DNA from: Micromonospora globbae
Lineage (GTDB): Bacteria > Actinomycetota > Actinomycetes > Mycobacteriales > Micromonosporaceae
Assembly: GCF_003610785.1 (NCBI RefSeq)
Contig: NZ_RAQQ01000021.1
Location: 62,001 to 126,000, forward strand
Direction of reading: 5' to 3'
DNA: 64,000 bases
The notes under the pieces were generated by a model, which ran no database searches, was not told where the DNA came from, and worked only from the letters and a program-made list of their open reading frames with translations. This document shows, in pieces, positions 50,988 to 59,624 of this stretch. Numbering within the stretch: position 1 is the first letter of the stretch; each line of letters opens with the position of its first letter. The position numbers and the translations under genes were made by a program.

Positions 50988-53660
50988 ATGAACAAGACAG
51001 AGCGCGAACAGATTCGTCGCCTCATGGCGGACTTCACGCAATGGAGCCACCGTGCCGAGGAGGTACAGGACTGGCACCAGGCTGTCCAGGACGCGGCCAG
51101 CAGCGATGAACGAGCCCTGCGCTCACGGAGTGTCATGGTCGGCCGGGCCGGTCAAGCCGCCTGGCGTGTGCTCCCGCTTCGAAAGAGTGACATTGGGGTC
51201 GTCAGGCGCTTGTGGGAGCGGGCCACGCTTCCCGTGCCGACGGCCCACGACCGCTCCCTGCTGCAACTGCTCACCACGGATGCACCCCGTGCCATCGCCG
51301 ACGTCGCCCCCATGCTTGGCCTCGGTCGTTTCTTCACCGGGTCGGCGAAGAAACAATCGGCGGCTGCCGCTGCCGAGTTTTTGCGCCATCACCACGCGGC
51401 GATCCTCCGGAACGATCAACCTCGGCGGTTGGAGTGGCTCGGTGCCTTCACCGCGCGCGCCGATCCACGGCGGCTCAAGTTCGAGATCCTGCTCGATCCA
51501 GCCCTCCGATTCGACCTTGTCTCCGGGCAGACCGCCCCGGCACCCGAGATCCTGGACCGGTCGGTCGTCGACGGACTGCCCGAGGCGCTGGACGCCATCG
51601 CCAAGGTCGTCGCAGGCGAAGCCTCGTACCGATCGGCGGCACAGAAGGCGGGTGAGAAGGTCAGACGCGCAGAGGTCCAACGAATCCTCCAGGAGATGCC
51701 GGTGGATGCGTTGAAGACCGCCACCCGCGATCGACTTCGGTTGGGGCCACTCGGCGAGGCGGGGATCAGCACGGTTCAGGACGTGCTGAACGTCGGCTTG
51801 GCCCTTCAGGCACTGCCGGGCGTCGGGGAGACTTCAGCACGGCGCATGCTCGGAGCAGCGCAAGCCTTATGGCAGACGACGTACGACGAGATGCCCGTCC
51901 GCATCGACATCAATCACCGCCATTCTGAGACCACCCAGCTGCTGCGCTGCCTCGCCGAATGGGACTCGTGCCGGCAGACCCGAGGCGCGGCCGCCGACCT
52001 CGAACGTGCATCCGAACTCGCACCGCTGCGGGCAGCGATCAACGGCGAAACCAGTCACCTGCTCGTCATACCGGCCAGGCAGCTCGCCGCCTCGGGGCTC
52101 TCCGAGAGCATCCAGATCGTTAAACGGCGAGCCGAACTGCTGGGCATGTCATCGGGATCCGGTCGCAAGAGCGCCGGCGCGGACCCATGGGAAGACTTCC
52201 TTGCTCGACCTGCCGACTACTTCGCCATGCTCGCCGAGCTGGGGTTCGTCACCGAGGACGAGAACGCGGTGCACGGCGATCTCCCGGAGGAGATCATCCA
52301 GGCGGTACGCGATCAGGCACTCGACGGTGAACACCTGACCGCCTCGCTGCGCGGCTACCAGAGCTTTGCGGCCCGTTTCGCCCTGGTGCAGCGCAAGGTC
52401 ATCGTCGGGGACGAGATGGGCCTCGGGAAGACCGTCGAGGCGATTGCGGTCCTCGCACACCTGCGCAGCAGGGGTAAGACTCATTTCCTGGTGGTGTGCC
52501 CGGCTGCGGTGGTGACCAACTGGGTTCGCGAGGTCACCGGCAAGTCGAAGCTGCGCCCGCATCGGGTCCACGGACCGGAACGCGACCGGGCAGCCCGTAC
52601 CTGGGTGCGGGATGGCGGCGTGGCCGTCACGACCTACGAGACCCTGGCGTGGTGGGAGCCGGCGCTGCGGGAGCTCCGCGATCTGGCGTGCGTCGTGGTC
52701 GACGAGGCCCACTACATCAAGAACCCTCAGGCACGGCGGACGACCAGGACAAGGGAACTCATCGCGCGCTCGGACAGGGCGATCCTCCTCACCGGCACGC
52801 CACTGGAGAACAAGGTCGACGAGTTCCGCAACCTTGCCTCCTACGTACGGCCTGACCTCACCGTTGACGCCACCGACCTGTCGCCGAGGACGTTCCGGCG
52901 GCAGATCGCGCCGGCCTACCTGCGCCGGAACCAGGAAGACGTACTGACCGAACTCCCTGAGCTGATCGAGGTTGAGGAATGGCTGCCGATGTCCACGGCG
53001 GACATCTCGCGATATCGGGGGGCGGTCGAGATCGGGAACTTCATGGAGATGCGCCAAGCGGCGATGCTCCAGGGAGCCCAGTCCACGAAGATGCAGCGCC
53101 TGATCGAGATCGTCCGCGAAGCGGAGGAGAACGAGCGGCGAGTCATCGTGTTTTCCCACTTCAGGGAAGTGCTCGGCCTGGTTGCCCGGTCGTTGCCGGG
53201 GCCGGTCTTCGGGCCACTCACGGGGTCGGTGCCAGCCGGTCAGCGCCAGCAGATGGTGGACCAGTTCTCGTCCGCCAGGCACGGCGCCGTCCTCGTTGCC
53301 CAGATCGTGGCCGGCGGCGTCGGGCTCAACATCCAGTCCGCATCCGTCGTCGTCATCTGTGAACCTCAGCTCAAGCCCACCACCGAGGCACAGGCCATCG
53401 CCCGCGCGCACCGCATGGGGCAGGTGCAGTCGGTGCAGGTCCACCGGCTGCTGTCAGAGGACAGTGTCGACCAGCGGATCACCGAACTGTTGGCCGGTAA
53501 GAAGCGGATCTTCAATGAGTTCGCCCGGGTCAGCGAGATGGCCGACTCCACGCCAGAGGCGGTGGACTTGTCCGAGGCTGAACTCGTCCGCGAGGTCGTG
53601 GCCGCTGAGCGCCAACGCCTCTTCGAACGTGCCTCTGCCAAGACCGGCGCAGCCGAGTGA
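50988..53660 (+). CDS. SNF2-family helicase with helix-hairpin-helix segment
   Basis: An 890-residue protein. A central part near residues 255-295 resembles a helix-hairpin-helix (STVQDVLNVGLALQALPGVG and following). The SNF2 core has Walker A VGDEMGLGKTVEAIAVL near 472, VVDEAHYIKNPQARRT near 570, LTGTPLENKVDEFRN, VAGGVGLNIQSASVV and the final RAHRMGQVQSVQVHRL. No nuclease domain is visible. The start at 50988 is taken over 50943 because the downstream part begins with NKTEREQIRRLMADF and a GGTGAG lies close. It is divergent from the DUF1156 module and may be its second motor, or a separate defence gene. Confidence 0.85.
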   Translation: MNKTEREQIRRLMADFTQWSHRAEEVQDWHQAVQDAASSDERALRSRSVMVGRAGQAAWRVLPLRKSDIGVVRRLWERATLPVPTAHDRSLLQLLTTDAPRAIADVAPMLGLGRFFTGSAKKQSAAAAAEFLRHHHAAILRNDQPRRLEWLGAFTARADPRRLKFEILLDPALRFDLVSGQTAPAPEILDRSVVDGLPEALDAIAKVVAGEASYRSAAQKAGEKVRRAEVQRILQEMPVDALKTATRDRLRLGPLGEAGISTVQDVLNVGLALQALPGVGETSARRMLGAAQALWQTTYDEMPVRIDINHRHSETTQLLRCLAEWDSCRQTRGAAADLERASELAPLRAAINGETSHLLVIPARQLAASGLSESIQIVKRRAELLGMSSGSGRKSAGADPWEDFLARPADYFAMLAELGFVTEDENAVHGDLPEEIIQAVRDQALDGEHLTASLRGYQSFAARFALVQRKVIVGDEMGLGKTVEAIAVLAHLRSRGKTHFLVVCPAAVVTNWVREVTGKSKLRPHRVHGPERDRAARTWVRDGGVAVTTYETLAWWEPALRELRDLACVVVDEAHYIKNPQARRTTRTRELIARSDRAILLTGTPLENKVDEFRNLASYVRPDLTVDATDLSPRTFRRQIAPAYLRRNQEDVLTELPELIEVEEWLPMSTADISRYRGAVEIGNFMEMRQAAMLQGAQSTKMQRLIEIVREAEENERRVIVFSHFREVLGLVARSLPGPVFGPLTGSVPAGQRQQMVDQFSSARHGAVLVAQIVAGGVGLNIQSASVVVICEPQLKPTTEAQAIARAHRMGQVQSVQVHRLLSEDSVDQRITELLAGKKRIFNEFARVSEMADSTPEAVDLSEAELVREVVAAERQRLFERASAKTGAAE

Positions 53661-54128
53661 CCGCAGCGAGCACCAAGAGATAGACCGCTGGCGGACGCAT
53701 GGTCCTGGTGGGTCTCCAACACGTACGCCATCAGGCCGATGATGTGGTGTCACGGGCATGACCATGCGCGAAGTAGGGGAGGGTGCCGCCTGCGTCAGCG
53801 TGCTGGCGGGCCGCGCGGGCTCGGGTTACGGCGCCTCCGGCGGGGGCGCTCCGGCTCCAGGATGGCCGTGGGCCGTCTGCGGCCGCCGGCTTCGTGGGTG
53901 GTGGCGGTGGGCATCCTGTCTGCCATCGACCCGGGCAAGCCGAGCAGACCGCCGCCCGACCCGCCAGCGTACGCGTGGACGCAGCGAGGTCCGCGGGCCG
54001 TGGCGGGCCGGGCGACGGCCCGCTCCCCGTCGGGCGGGTCGATGGCAGACAGGATGTGCCAGAAGACGCAAGGTTCGACGAGCATGGTTCAACCAGATTG
54101 TCGGTGGAGGCGCCTATCCTCAAAATTC
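53661..54128. repeat. Spacer with 22-base inverted repeats
   Basis: A perfect 22-base inverted repeat (53912-53933 and 54035-54056) encloses about 100 bases, 145 bases in all. Partial pairing continues past the perfect part. The inner sequence is GC-rich and both strands give shadow frames with the same ILSAIDP-like peptide because of the symmetry. It resembles a small MITE or a structured RNA before the pPIWI-RE operon. No terminal target duplication is obvious. Confidence 0.6.
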
Positions 54129-55154
54129 GTGAGCCTGACGTCGGTCATCGCTGATGATGATCACCCGTTGACTCGCTGGTTGGCTGCGCACCTTCGGCGC
54201 ACGGCGGCGGTTCGGGCGTCGTATGCCTCGGCGTTTCCAGTGCGGCGGGTGCAGCGGCCGGTGGCGGCCGGCCGGACCGTGGTGCGGTGGGATCTGCTGG
54301 GCGTAGCGGTGGACTTCCGCCTTCGCTGCGCGTTCGTGGCGCCGCAGCCGCCGCCGTCGGCCGTCGCGGGCGTTGCCTTGGCCGGCGCGCTCGGCGAGCC
54401 CGAGTCGCGGCGCGTCGGTGAGGCGCTGGTCGATGAGTATGTGGAGCACCTGCGTACCTGCGGGCCCTACGTGCGAGGGCGCCGTTGGCTACTGGAGCGG
54501 GAGGTTGAGGCGCGCCTGGACCGGATGTGTTTCGCCCTTGCTTGGTTTGATCGGGTCTTCCGCGACGGTGCCATCGCTCCTGGATCGCCTCTGGCTGGCA
54601 GCGTCGGCGGCGGCGACTTGGACGCGTTGCTGGCATACGTTCCGGACTACGCGGTTATGGACCTGCAGGTACAGGTAAAGCTGGCCGAGCGTGCTCTCGG
54701 ATGGCTGCGGGATGCTGCGGATGTGTCAGTTTGCCGGGCTGCGCCGACGTTCGCGGGCAGCGGAGATGTTGGTGGTGCCGATGCAGACCTGGTTGTCGAT
54801 AGGCGCCTGGTGGAGATCAAGTCGACCTCCCGGCCCGAGATGCTCAAGGACAGTGCGATCTGGCAGTTGGCGGGATACGTGCTGCTTGACTACGACGACG
54901 AGTATCGCTTTGACGAAGTGGCGTTCTACATGTCGCGGGTCGGCTGGTTGGCGACCTGGGGGGTCGATGAGTTCTTCGGGTTGTTGGGCGCGCGCTCGTC
55001 GCTGCACCAGTTGCGCGATGAATTCGCCCAGCAGTGCGCGGCCGCTGGTTCGGCGAGCATCACTGGCGTTGACGGACACGGTGTGCGTCGTCACCGACGC
55101 CCGAAGGTGAATCTTGTTGTGGCCGATCGCCAGGAGGGGGCGGAACCGAAGTGA
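54129..55154 (+). CDS. PD-(D/E)xK-like protein of the pPIWI-RE cassette
   Basis: A 341-residue protein. The C-terminal half reads DADLVVDRRLVEIKST near residues 217-232, followed by IWQLAGYVLLDYDDE, which fits the Asp...Glu-x-Lys pattern and the following helix of PD-(D/E)xK enzymes. The N-terminal half is helical and Arg-rich, with no known motif. Start is uncertain: GTG at 54129 begins the first conserved-looking segment; an ATG at 54084 is also possible, and neither has a strong ribosome binding site. Its stop overlaps the next gene (GTGA), so it is coupled to the pPIWI-RE genes. Whether it is a standard member of this cassette is not known to me. Confidence 0.7.
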   Translation: MSLTSVIADDDHPLTRWLAAHLRRTAAVRASYASAFPVRRVQRPVAAGRTVVRWDLLGVAVDFRLRCAFVAPQPPPSAVAGVALAGALGEPESRRVGEALVDEYVEHLRTCGPYVRGRRWLLEREVEARLDRMCFALAWFDRVFRDGAIAPGSPLAGSVGGGDLDALLAYVPDYAVMDLQVQVKLAERALGWLRDAADVSVCRAAPTFAGSGDVGGADADLVVDRRLVEIKSTSRPEMLKDSAIWQLAGYVLLDYDDEYRFDEVAFYMSRVGWLATWGVDEFFGLLGARSSLHQLRDEFAQQCAAAGSASITGVDGHGVRRHRRPKVNLVVADRQEGAEPK

Positions 55155-56341
55155 CAACACGGGGTGGGCCTGACGCAAGCGTGCTTGATCGTCGTGCCCG
55201 GATCACCTCGGCCGCCCTGCGGGCGGCATATGCCTGGTCGGTGCGGCACCGCGAGCCGCGGGCGTTCGATGAGGTCGCACGGATGACCGGTGTCCTGATG
55301 TTCGAGCTGGGGCCCGGTCAGGGTCCGGTGGCACCACTTGACCTGGTGCGTTGCCTTCGCCGGCCGCTTGGCGCGCTGCTGCCCCCGATCCTCGACGGGG
55401 GCGATGACGGCCGTTACGGCGACGGCGTTGACGAGGTGGTGTTGCTCGACGACAGTGATGCGCTGGCCGACATCGCGTACGAGGTCGGATCCGACTACGT
55501 CCGTGAGGTGATCAGCGGACTCGACCCGGGGCGGGACTGGCTGCCGTCGTGGTCGTGGATGCGGGCCAACGACCTCGAGAACGAGCTGTTCGCGAGGCTC
55601 ATCGGCACCGCGGATGAGGCCGCGTACCGCACGGCCCGGCAATTCCTGGTCGAGTGCCCCGCCGGTCCGGAGCAACTGCTCGTGGAAGAGTGCAACCGGC
55701 GGCAGGCGCGCAGGGTGGCCCAATACGTGCCGGTGACCGACGGACAGTCGTACCGCTGCGGTGAACGCCGATGGTGGTGGCCCTGCCGGGTGTGCGGATG
55801 GCCGATGGACGTGCGGGGACAGATGGTGCGCTGCCGGTACCCCTATCACACAGCGACGTACCAGGTGACTGACCGGGACAAGGGCGCTCCGGGGCTGATC
55901 GCTGTGGACCGGCGACTGCCCGCCGGCGTGGGGCGCGGGCTACCGGAACGGCACGACGCCGACGGTGCGGTGCAGCTGGAGGAGCCGGTGTGGCGTTTCA
56001 TCGTGGTTCCGGGGGCCACCGAGCTACGGCTGGCTCGACTGCTCACTGAGGCCGGGGCGACGGTCCAGTTGTATCCGGACTGCGACCGCTACGACCTGGG
56101 CATCGTCGTGGGCGATCGGCGCTGGGACGTCGACGTGAAGGAACACGCGACCGTGGAAGGACTGCTGCGACATATCCGGGAGAACCCACCATCAGCGCGG
56201 CACATCGTGCTGCCCGACACCCACGCAGGCCAAGTCCACGCGGTACGGGAGGCTTTGCCCACTTACACGATCCTCACCGAAGGGCAGCTGGTGAGCCAGA
56301 TCAAGGGCGCGCTGCGGCGCCGGAAACGGAGTGCATCGTGA
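55151..56341 (+). CDS. pPIWI-RE associated protein with zinc motif and REase-like domain
   Basis: A 396-residue protein. The N-terminal half is helical, with RITSAALRAAYAWSVRHREP and a Pro/Asp-rich loop. A four-ligand zinc motif, CRVCGWPMD then CRYPYH, stands near residues 212-232. The C-terminal 110 residues contain YDLGIVVGDRRWDVDVKEHA, an Asp...Asp-x-Lys restriction endonuclease-like core. The order helical-zinc-REase matches the pPIWI_RE_Y/REase component of the PIWI-RE operons described by Burroughs and colleagues (2013). It is coupled at both ends by GTGA overlaps. The nuclease is probably the DNA-cleaving partner of the PIWI protein. Confidence 0.75.
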   Translation: MTTRGGPDASVLDRRARITSAALRAAYAWSVRHREPRAFDEVARMTGVLMFELGPGQGPVAPLDLVRCLRRPLGALLPPILDGGDDGRYGDGVDEVVLLDDSDALADIAYEVGSDYVREVISGLDPGRDWLPSWSWMRANDLENELFARLIGTADEAAYRTARQFLVECPAGPEQLLVEECNRRQARRVAQYVPVTDGQSYRCGERRWWWPCRVCGWPMDVRGQMVRCRYPYHTATYQVTDRDKGAPGLIAVDRRLPAGVGRGLPERHDADGAVQLEEPVWRFIVVPGATELRLARLLTEAGATVQLYPDCDRYDLGIVVGDRRWDVDVKEHATVEGLLRHIRENPPSARHIVLPDTHAGQVHAVREALPTYTILTEGQLVSQIKGALRRRKRSAS

Positions 56342-59300
56342 CCCGGCAGCGGCAGGACGAGGGTCTGGAGCAGAACATTCTGCTGCTGCTCCGCGCGGCG
56401 GTCGGGCTGGCCGCGGTGCACTTTCCGCTCAAGGCGGACGCGGGCACGGTCCTGGTATCCAGCCGGGACGTGGCGTTTTTGCTCGACGGGCACGTCGATG
56501 TGTGGCCCGCCTGGCGCACCTTGAGCGGCGATGACACGCAGCGGATCGTGCGGTTGCTGCGGCTGCGGCAGGCGGAGTACGCCGACGGCGAATGGGTGCG
56601 CCGGGCACTGCGACAGGGCCTGGATCAGGACGGCCTGCCCGCCTGCCGGTTGGCTGCCGATGCTGACGACGCGCTGACCGTGGCCTGCGCGCCGGGAATG
56701 CCGCTGCGGGACTTCGTCGACGAGGCGCTGCACGAGTTGGAGCGGTGTAGCACGGTCGGCCGAGGGAACACTCCGGTGGCTGGCCCCGGCCGGTACCACA
56801 CCACCGTCCGGGTCACGGCCGGTAGTGGCGCGGCCCGGGTGGTGGACCAGCGGTACGTTCTGCCGGCCTACCCCTCCATGGCGGAACCGGCGGCTCCCGT
56901 CGTGCGCACCTCCCCGCCGGCGGACGAGATCCTGATTCCCGCGCACGAACTCATCGAGCTAGCTGGCAAGATTGACGCTGCTCGTGGTGGTGCCGGCTAC
57001 CGCGCCCGCTACGTGACGAAGCTCTGCCAGCGGCTCCGGACCGCCGACGGAGTGGTGTCAGTCGACGGGATTCTCGGACTGCCCGCCGGCGAGACCCGGT
57101 TGCTTAACGCGCCGACCGGCATTGGCAAGAGCGTGATCATGGAGGTGGTCGCCTGTTGGATGGCCGCCCACGAGCTGGTCGTCACCATCGTGGTGCCAAC
57201 CAATGCGGACGTGCTAAAGCTCGCCCGGGCCGTGGAACAAGACCTTGACGCCCTGGGCGTGGATGCCTCGGCTACCGCGTTGATGTCGCCGTCGGCGGTG
57301 TTCGAGGCCGTCCGGAAGGTGGTCCGCACGCGGCCGGCCTGGGACCCTAACGGCGACTGGACGATGGACCGGCTTGGCTACGGGTGCGCCCTGGCCGCGG
57401 CTGCGGAGACCGAAGGATCAGTCGACGGTTGGACGCCTGGAGAGGAGCCGTGCACCAGCCTGCAGCCAACTGGGGAGGAGACCGCGCCCCGTCGGGCCTG
57501 CCCGTGGCGAGCGACGTGCGGGAAGTTCCGCCTCGCCCGCGCCGCGGTCGACGCCTCGGTGATCGTGACCAGTCACGCCAACTTCCACAGCGGCCGGCTG
57601 CACCTTCCAGTCCGCGATGAGCATGCGCTGACCGACCGGATGACCGTCGAGGAGTTGGTGTTCCGACGCAGCCACCTGGTCGTGATAGACGAGATTGACG
57701 CCTTCCAGAACAATGTGGTGTCGCAGGCCGCTCGCGGGCTGGTCTTGGACCGTCGCGGCAGCACCAGTACCCCGCTGCATGAACTGGAGGCCGAGTACGT
57801 GCGGGCGGCCGGCCGGATCAACCGGGAGGTCGAGTCCAGCGTCCGGGACATGGTGCACCACTCGAAGTTCCTGGCCTCGCTGTACACCGCCGCGTTGTAC
57901 TTCGGCACCATCGGCGTCGAGGGCACCGCAGGAGCGGCGACTGGCCGGTACTGGCTGGTGCCCCGCCGCTGGGACGGCCTCCTTACCGCCCAGCTGTACG
58001 GCCTGACCGAGCACGAGCCGCTGACACCGGAAATGGTCAGCGGGTTCAGGTCGCTGTTCCCTGGGGAGGAACCGCCGCAGGCGGACGAGCCCGCCGAGTT
58101 CGCCGCGGTGCGGGAAATTCTGGCAACCGTGACCGAGGTCGGCAGTGGCGCGACCAGGTTGCAGGACAGCCGGGAACGCCTCGACGAGCTCCTGACCGAG
58201 CGTATCCGCGACGAGCAGGCCAGGGCAAAAGCCATCAACCGGCTACTGCAACGGGCCATCTTGGACCGGTTGCGCCAGCACCTACGCCACTTCGTCTTCG
58301 ACGCCCCGCATCTGGCCGCCGCTGGTGTTCCAGCTGCACGGGAGATCGCCGAGACGTTCGGCCCGTACAGCCGGTGGCGGGCGCTGCCCAACGGGCCGCT
58401 TGGCCGGCTGCTGTTCGCATTCAGCCATCATGTCGACCCGACCGGGCGCCTGCCCATCCGGCTCAACGCGGCCGCGTTCGGGGGAGACCCGCACGTCTAC
58501 ACCACCACCCTCGCGGACATCACCGCCCTGTGCCGAGCTGGGACACGCCGGGCAGTGCTGGGACTGTCTGCCACGGCGTTCTTCCCGCATGCGCCGCACC
58601 ACCACGTCCACCTCGAACCACACTGGTGGGTCACCGACGACGACCCGCAAGGTGTCCAGATCCTGCCCGCCTACGTCAACGAGCAAATCGGCGACGAGCG
58701 CGCGCTGCTGCGGGTGTCGGGCACCGAGGGAGCGCGGCGGCAGGAGGCACTGCGCCGCCTCGCCGAACTGCTGTGGCGCACCCGCCTGGAACAGGAACTG
58801 CGACGCCTCGCGGATGAGGACCCGGACCGGCACCTGGTGCTGCTGGCCACCACCTCCTACGACGGGGCGCGGGCGGCCGCGGAAGGTCTGGTCCGGGCCG
58901 GTGCCAACCCCCGCCGCATCTGCCTTGCGGTCCGTCCTCAAGACGCACCGGACATCGGCGATATCGGCGCCGATCGGCCCGATCAGGCCGGCTGGCGAGA
59001 ATTGGCCGCCGACCGGCTCGAAGAGGCTCCCGGCCTGGGCGTGGACGTCCTCATCGCCCCGCTGGCCCGGGTCCAACGCGGCGTCAACATCATCGGCGCC
59101 GGCGACCGGTCCGCGCTGGGCTCGATCTGGCTGCTGGTACGCCCGGTGCCGATCATTGACGAGCCCACCGAGCTCGTCGCCCACGTCAACGCCCACCCGC
59201 TCGCCCCAGATGCCAACGACGATGTACTGCGTGACCTGGAGCACCGGCCCGCGGATGTCCTCGATGCCCGTAAGCAGGCCGCCGGCCACTACTTCGAACA

Positions 59301-59610
59301 GATCGTCACCAGCTTGCCCTACTTCCGTACCATGCCCCGTGGAGTCCAGCTCTCTGTCACTGCGGAGATCATGAACGGCATCGTGCAGCTCGTCGGACGC
59401 GCCCGGCGCGGCGGCACGCCAGCCACGATCTACCTCGCCGACGGCGCCATGCTGGACCCGAGCGGCGGGCCGACGTTCGGCACGCTCGTCCGCAGGCTAC
59501 GCGACCACTGGGAGCAGACCGGCCAGCTGCTCCGAATGCGGGAGCTATACGGCACCACGCTGGCCGAGTTCTTCCGCTATGCCGACGACGAAGCCAAGCT
59601 CCTCGCCTGA
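56338..59610 (+). CDS. pPIWI_RE_Z-like DinG/DEAD helicase
   Basis: A 1090-residue SF2 helicase. Walker A APTGIGKSVIM is near residue 257 and the DEAH-type box LVVIDEIDAFQ near 448. Between them, cysteines in CTSLQPTGEE and ACPWRATCGKF (about 372-394) resemble the iron-sulfur cysteines of XPD/DinG helicases. C-terminal blocks include LGLSATAFFPHAPHHHVHLE and GRARRGGTPATIYLADGAML. In PIWI-RE operons this helicase (pPIWI_RE_Z) is expected to unwind target DNA or RNA-DNA hybrids. The GTG at 56338 overlaps the previous stop. The next gene, the PIWI protein, starts 14 bases downstream. Confidence 0.85.
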   Translation: MTRQRQDEGLEQNILLLLRAAVGLAAVHFPLKADAGTVLVSSRDVAFLLDGHVDVWPAWRTLSGDDTQRIVRLLRLRQAEYADGEWVRRALRQGLDQDGLPACRLAADADDALTVACAPGMPLRDFVDEALHELERCSTVGRGNTPVAGPGRYHTTVRVTAGSGAARVVDQRYVLPAYPSMAEPAAPVVRTSPPADEILIPAHELIELAGKIDAARGGAGYRARYVTKLCQRLRTADGVVSVDGILGLPAGETRLLNAPTGIGKSVIMEVVACWMAAHELVVTIVVPTNADVLKLARAVEQDLDALGVDASATALMSPSAVFEAVRKVVRTRPAWDPNGDWTMDRLGYGCALAAAAETEGSVDGWTPGEEPCTSLQPTGEETAPRRACPWRATCGKFRLARAAVDASVIVTSHANFHSGRLHLPVRDEHALTDRMTVEELVFRRSHLVVIDEIDAFQNNVVSQAARGLVLDRRGSTSTPLHELEAEYVRAAGRINREVESSVRDMVHHSKFLASLYTAALYFGTIGVEGTAGAATGRYWLVPRRWDGLLTAQLYGLTEHEPLTPEMVSGFRSLFPGEEPPQADEPAEFAAVREILATVTEVGSGATRLQDSRERLDELLTERIRDEQARAKAINRLLQRAILDRLRQHLRHFVFDAPHLAAAGVPAAREIAETFGPYSRWRALPNGPLGRLLFAFSHHVDPTGRLPIRLNAAAFGGDPHVYTTTLADITALCRAGTRRAVLGLSATAFFPHAPHHHVHLEPHWWVTDDDPQGVQILPAYVNEQIGDERALLRVSGTEGARRQEALRRLAELLWRTRLEQELRRLADEDPDRHLVLLATTSYDGARAAAEGLVRAGANPRRICLAVRPQDAPDIGDIGADRPDQAGWRELAADRLEEAPGLGVDVLIAPLARVQRGVNIIGAGDRSALGSIWLLVRPVPIIDEPTELVAHVNAHPLAPDANDDVLRDLEHRPADVLDARKQAAGHYFEQIVTSLPYFRTMPRGVQLSVTAEIMNGIVQLVGRARRGGTPATIYLADGAMLDPSGGPTFGTLVRRLRDHWEQTGQLLRMRELYGTTLAEFFRYADDEAKLLA

Positions 59611-59624
59611 CGGAAAGGAACGCC

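Noticed and set aside
39471..53660. BREX or DISARM system
   Set aside because: No PglZ, BrxL, DrmA, DrmB or DrmC was recognised; the set is better described by DUF1156 with DUF499.
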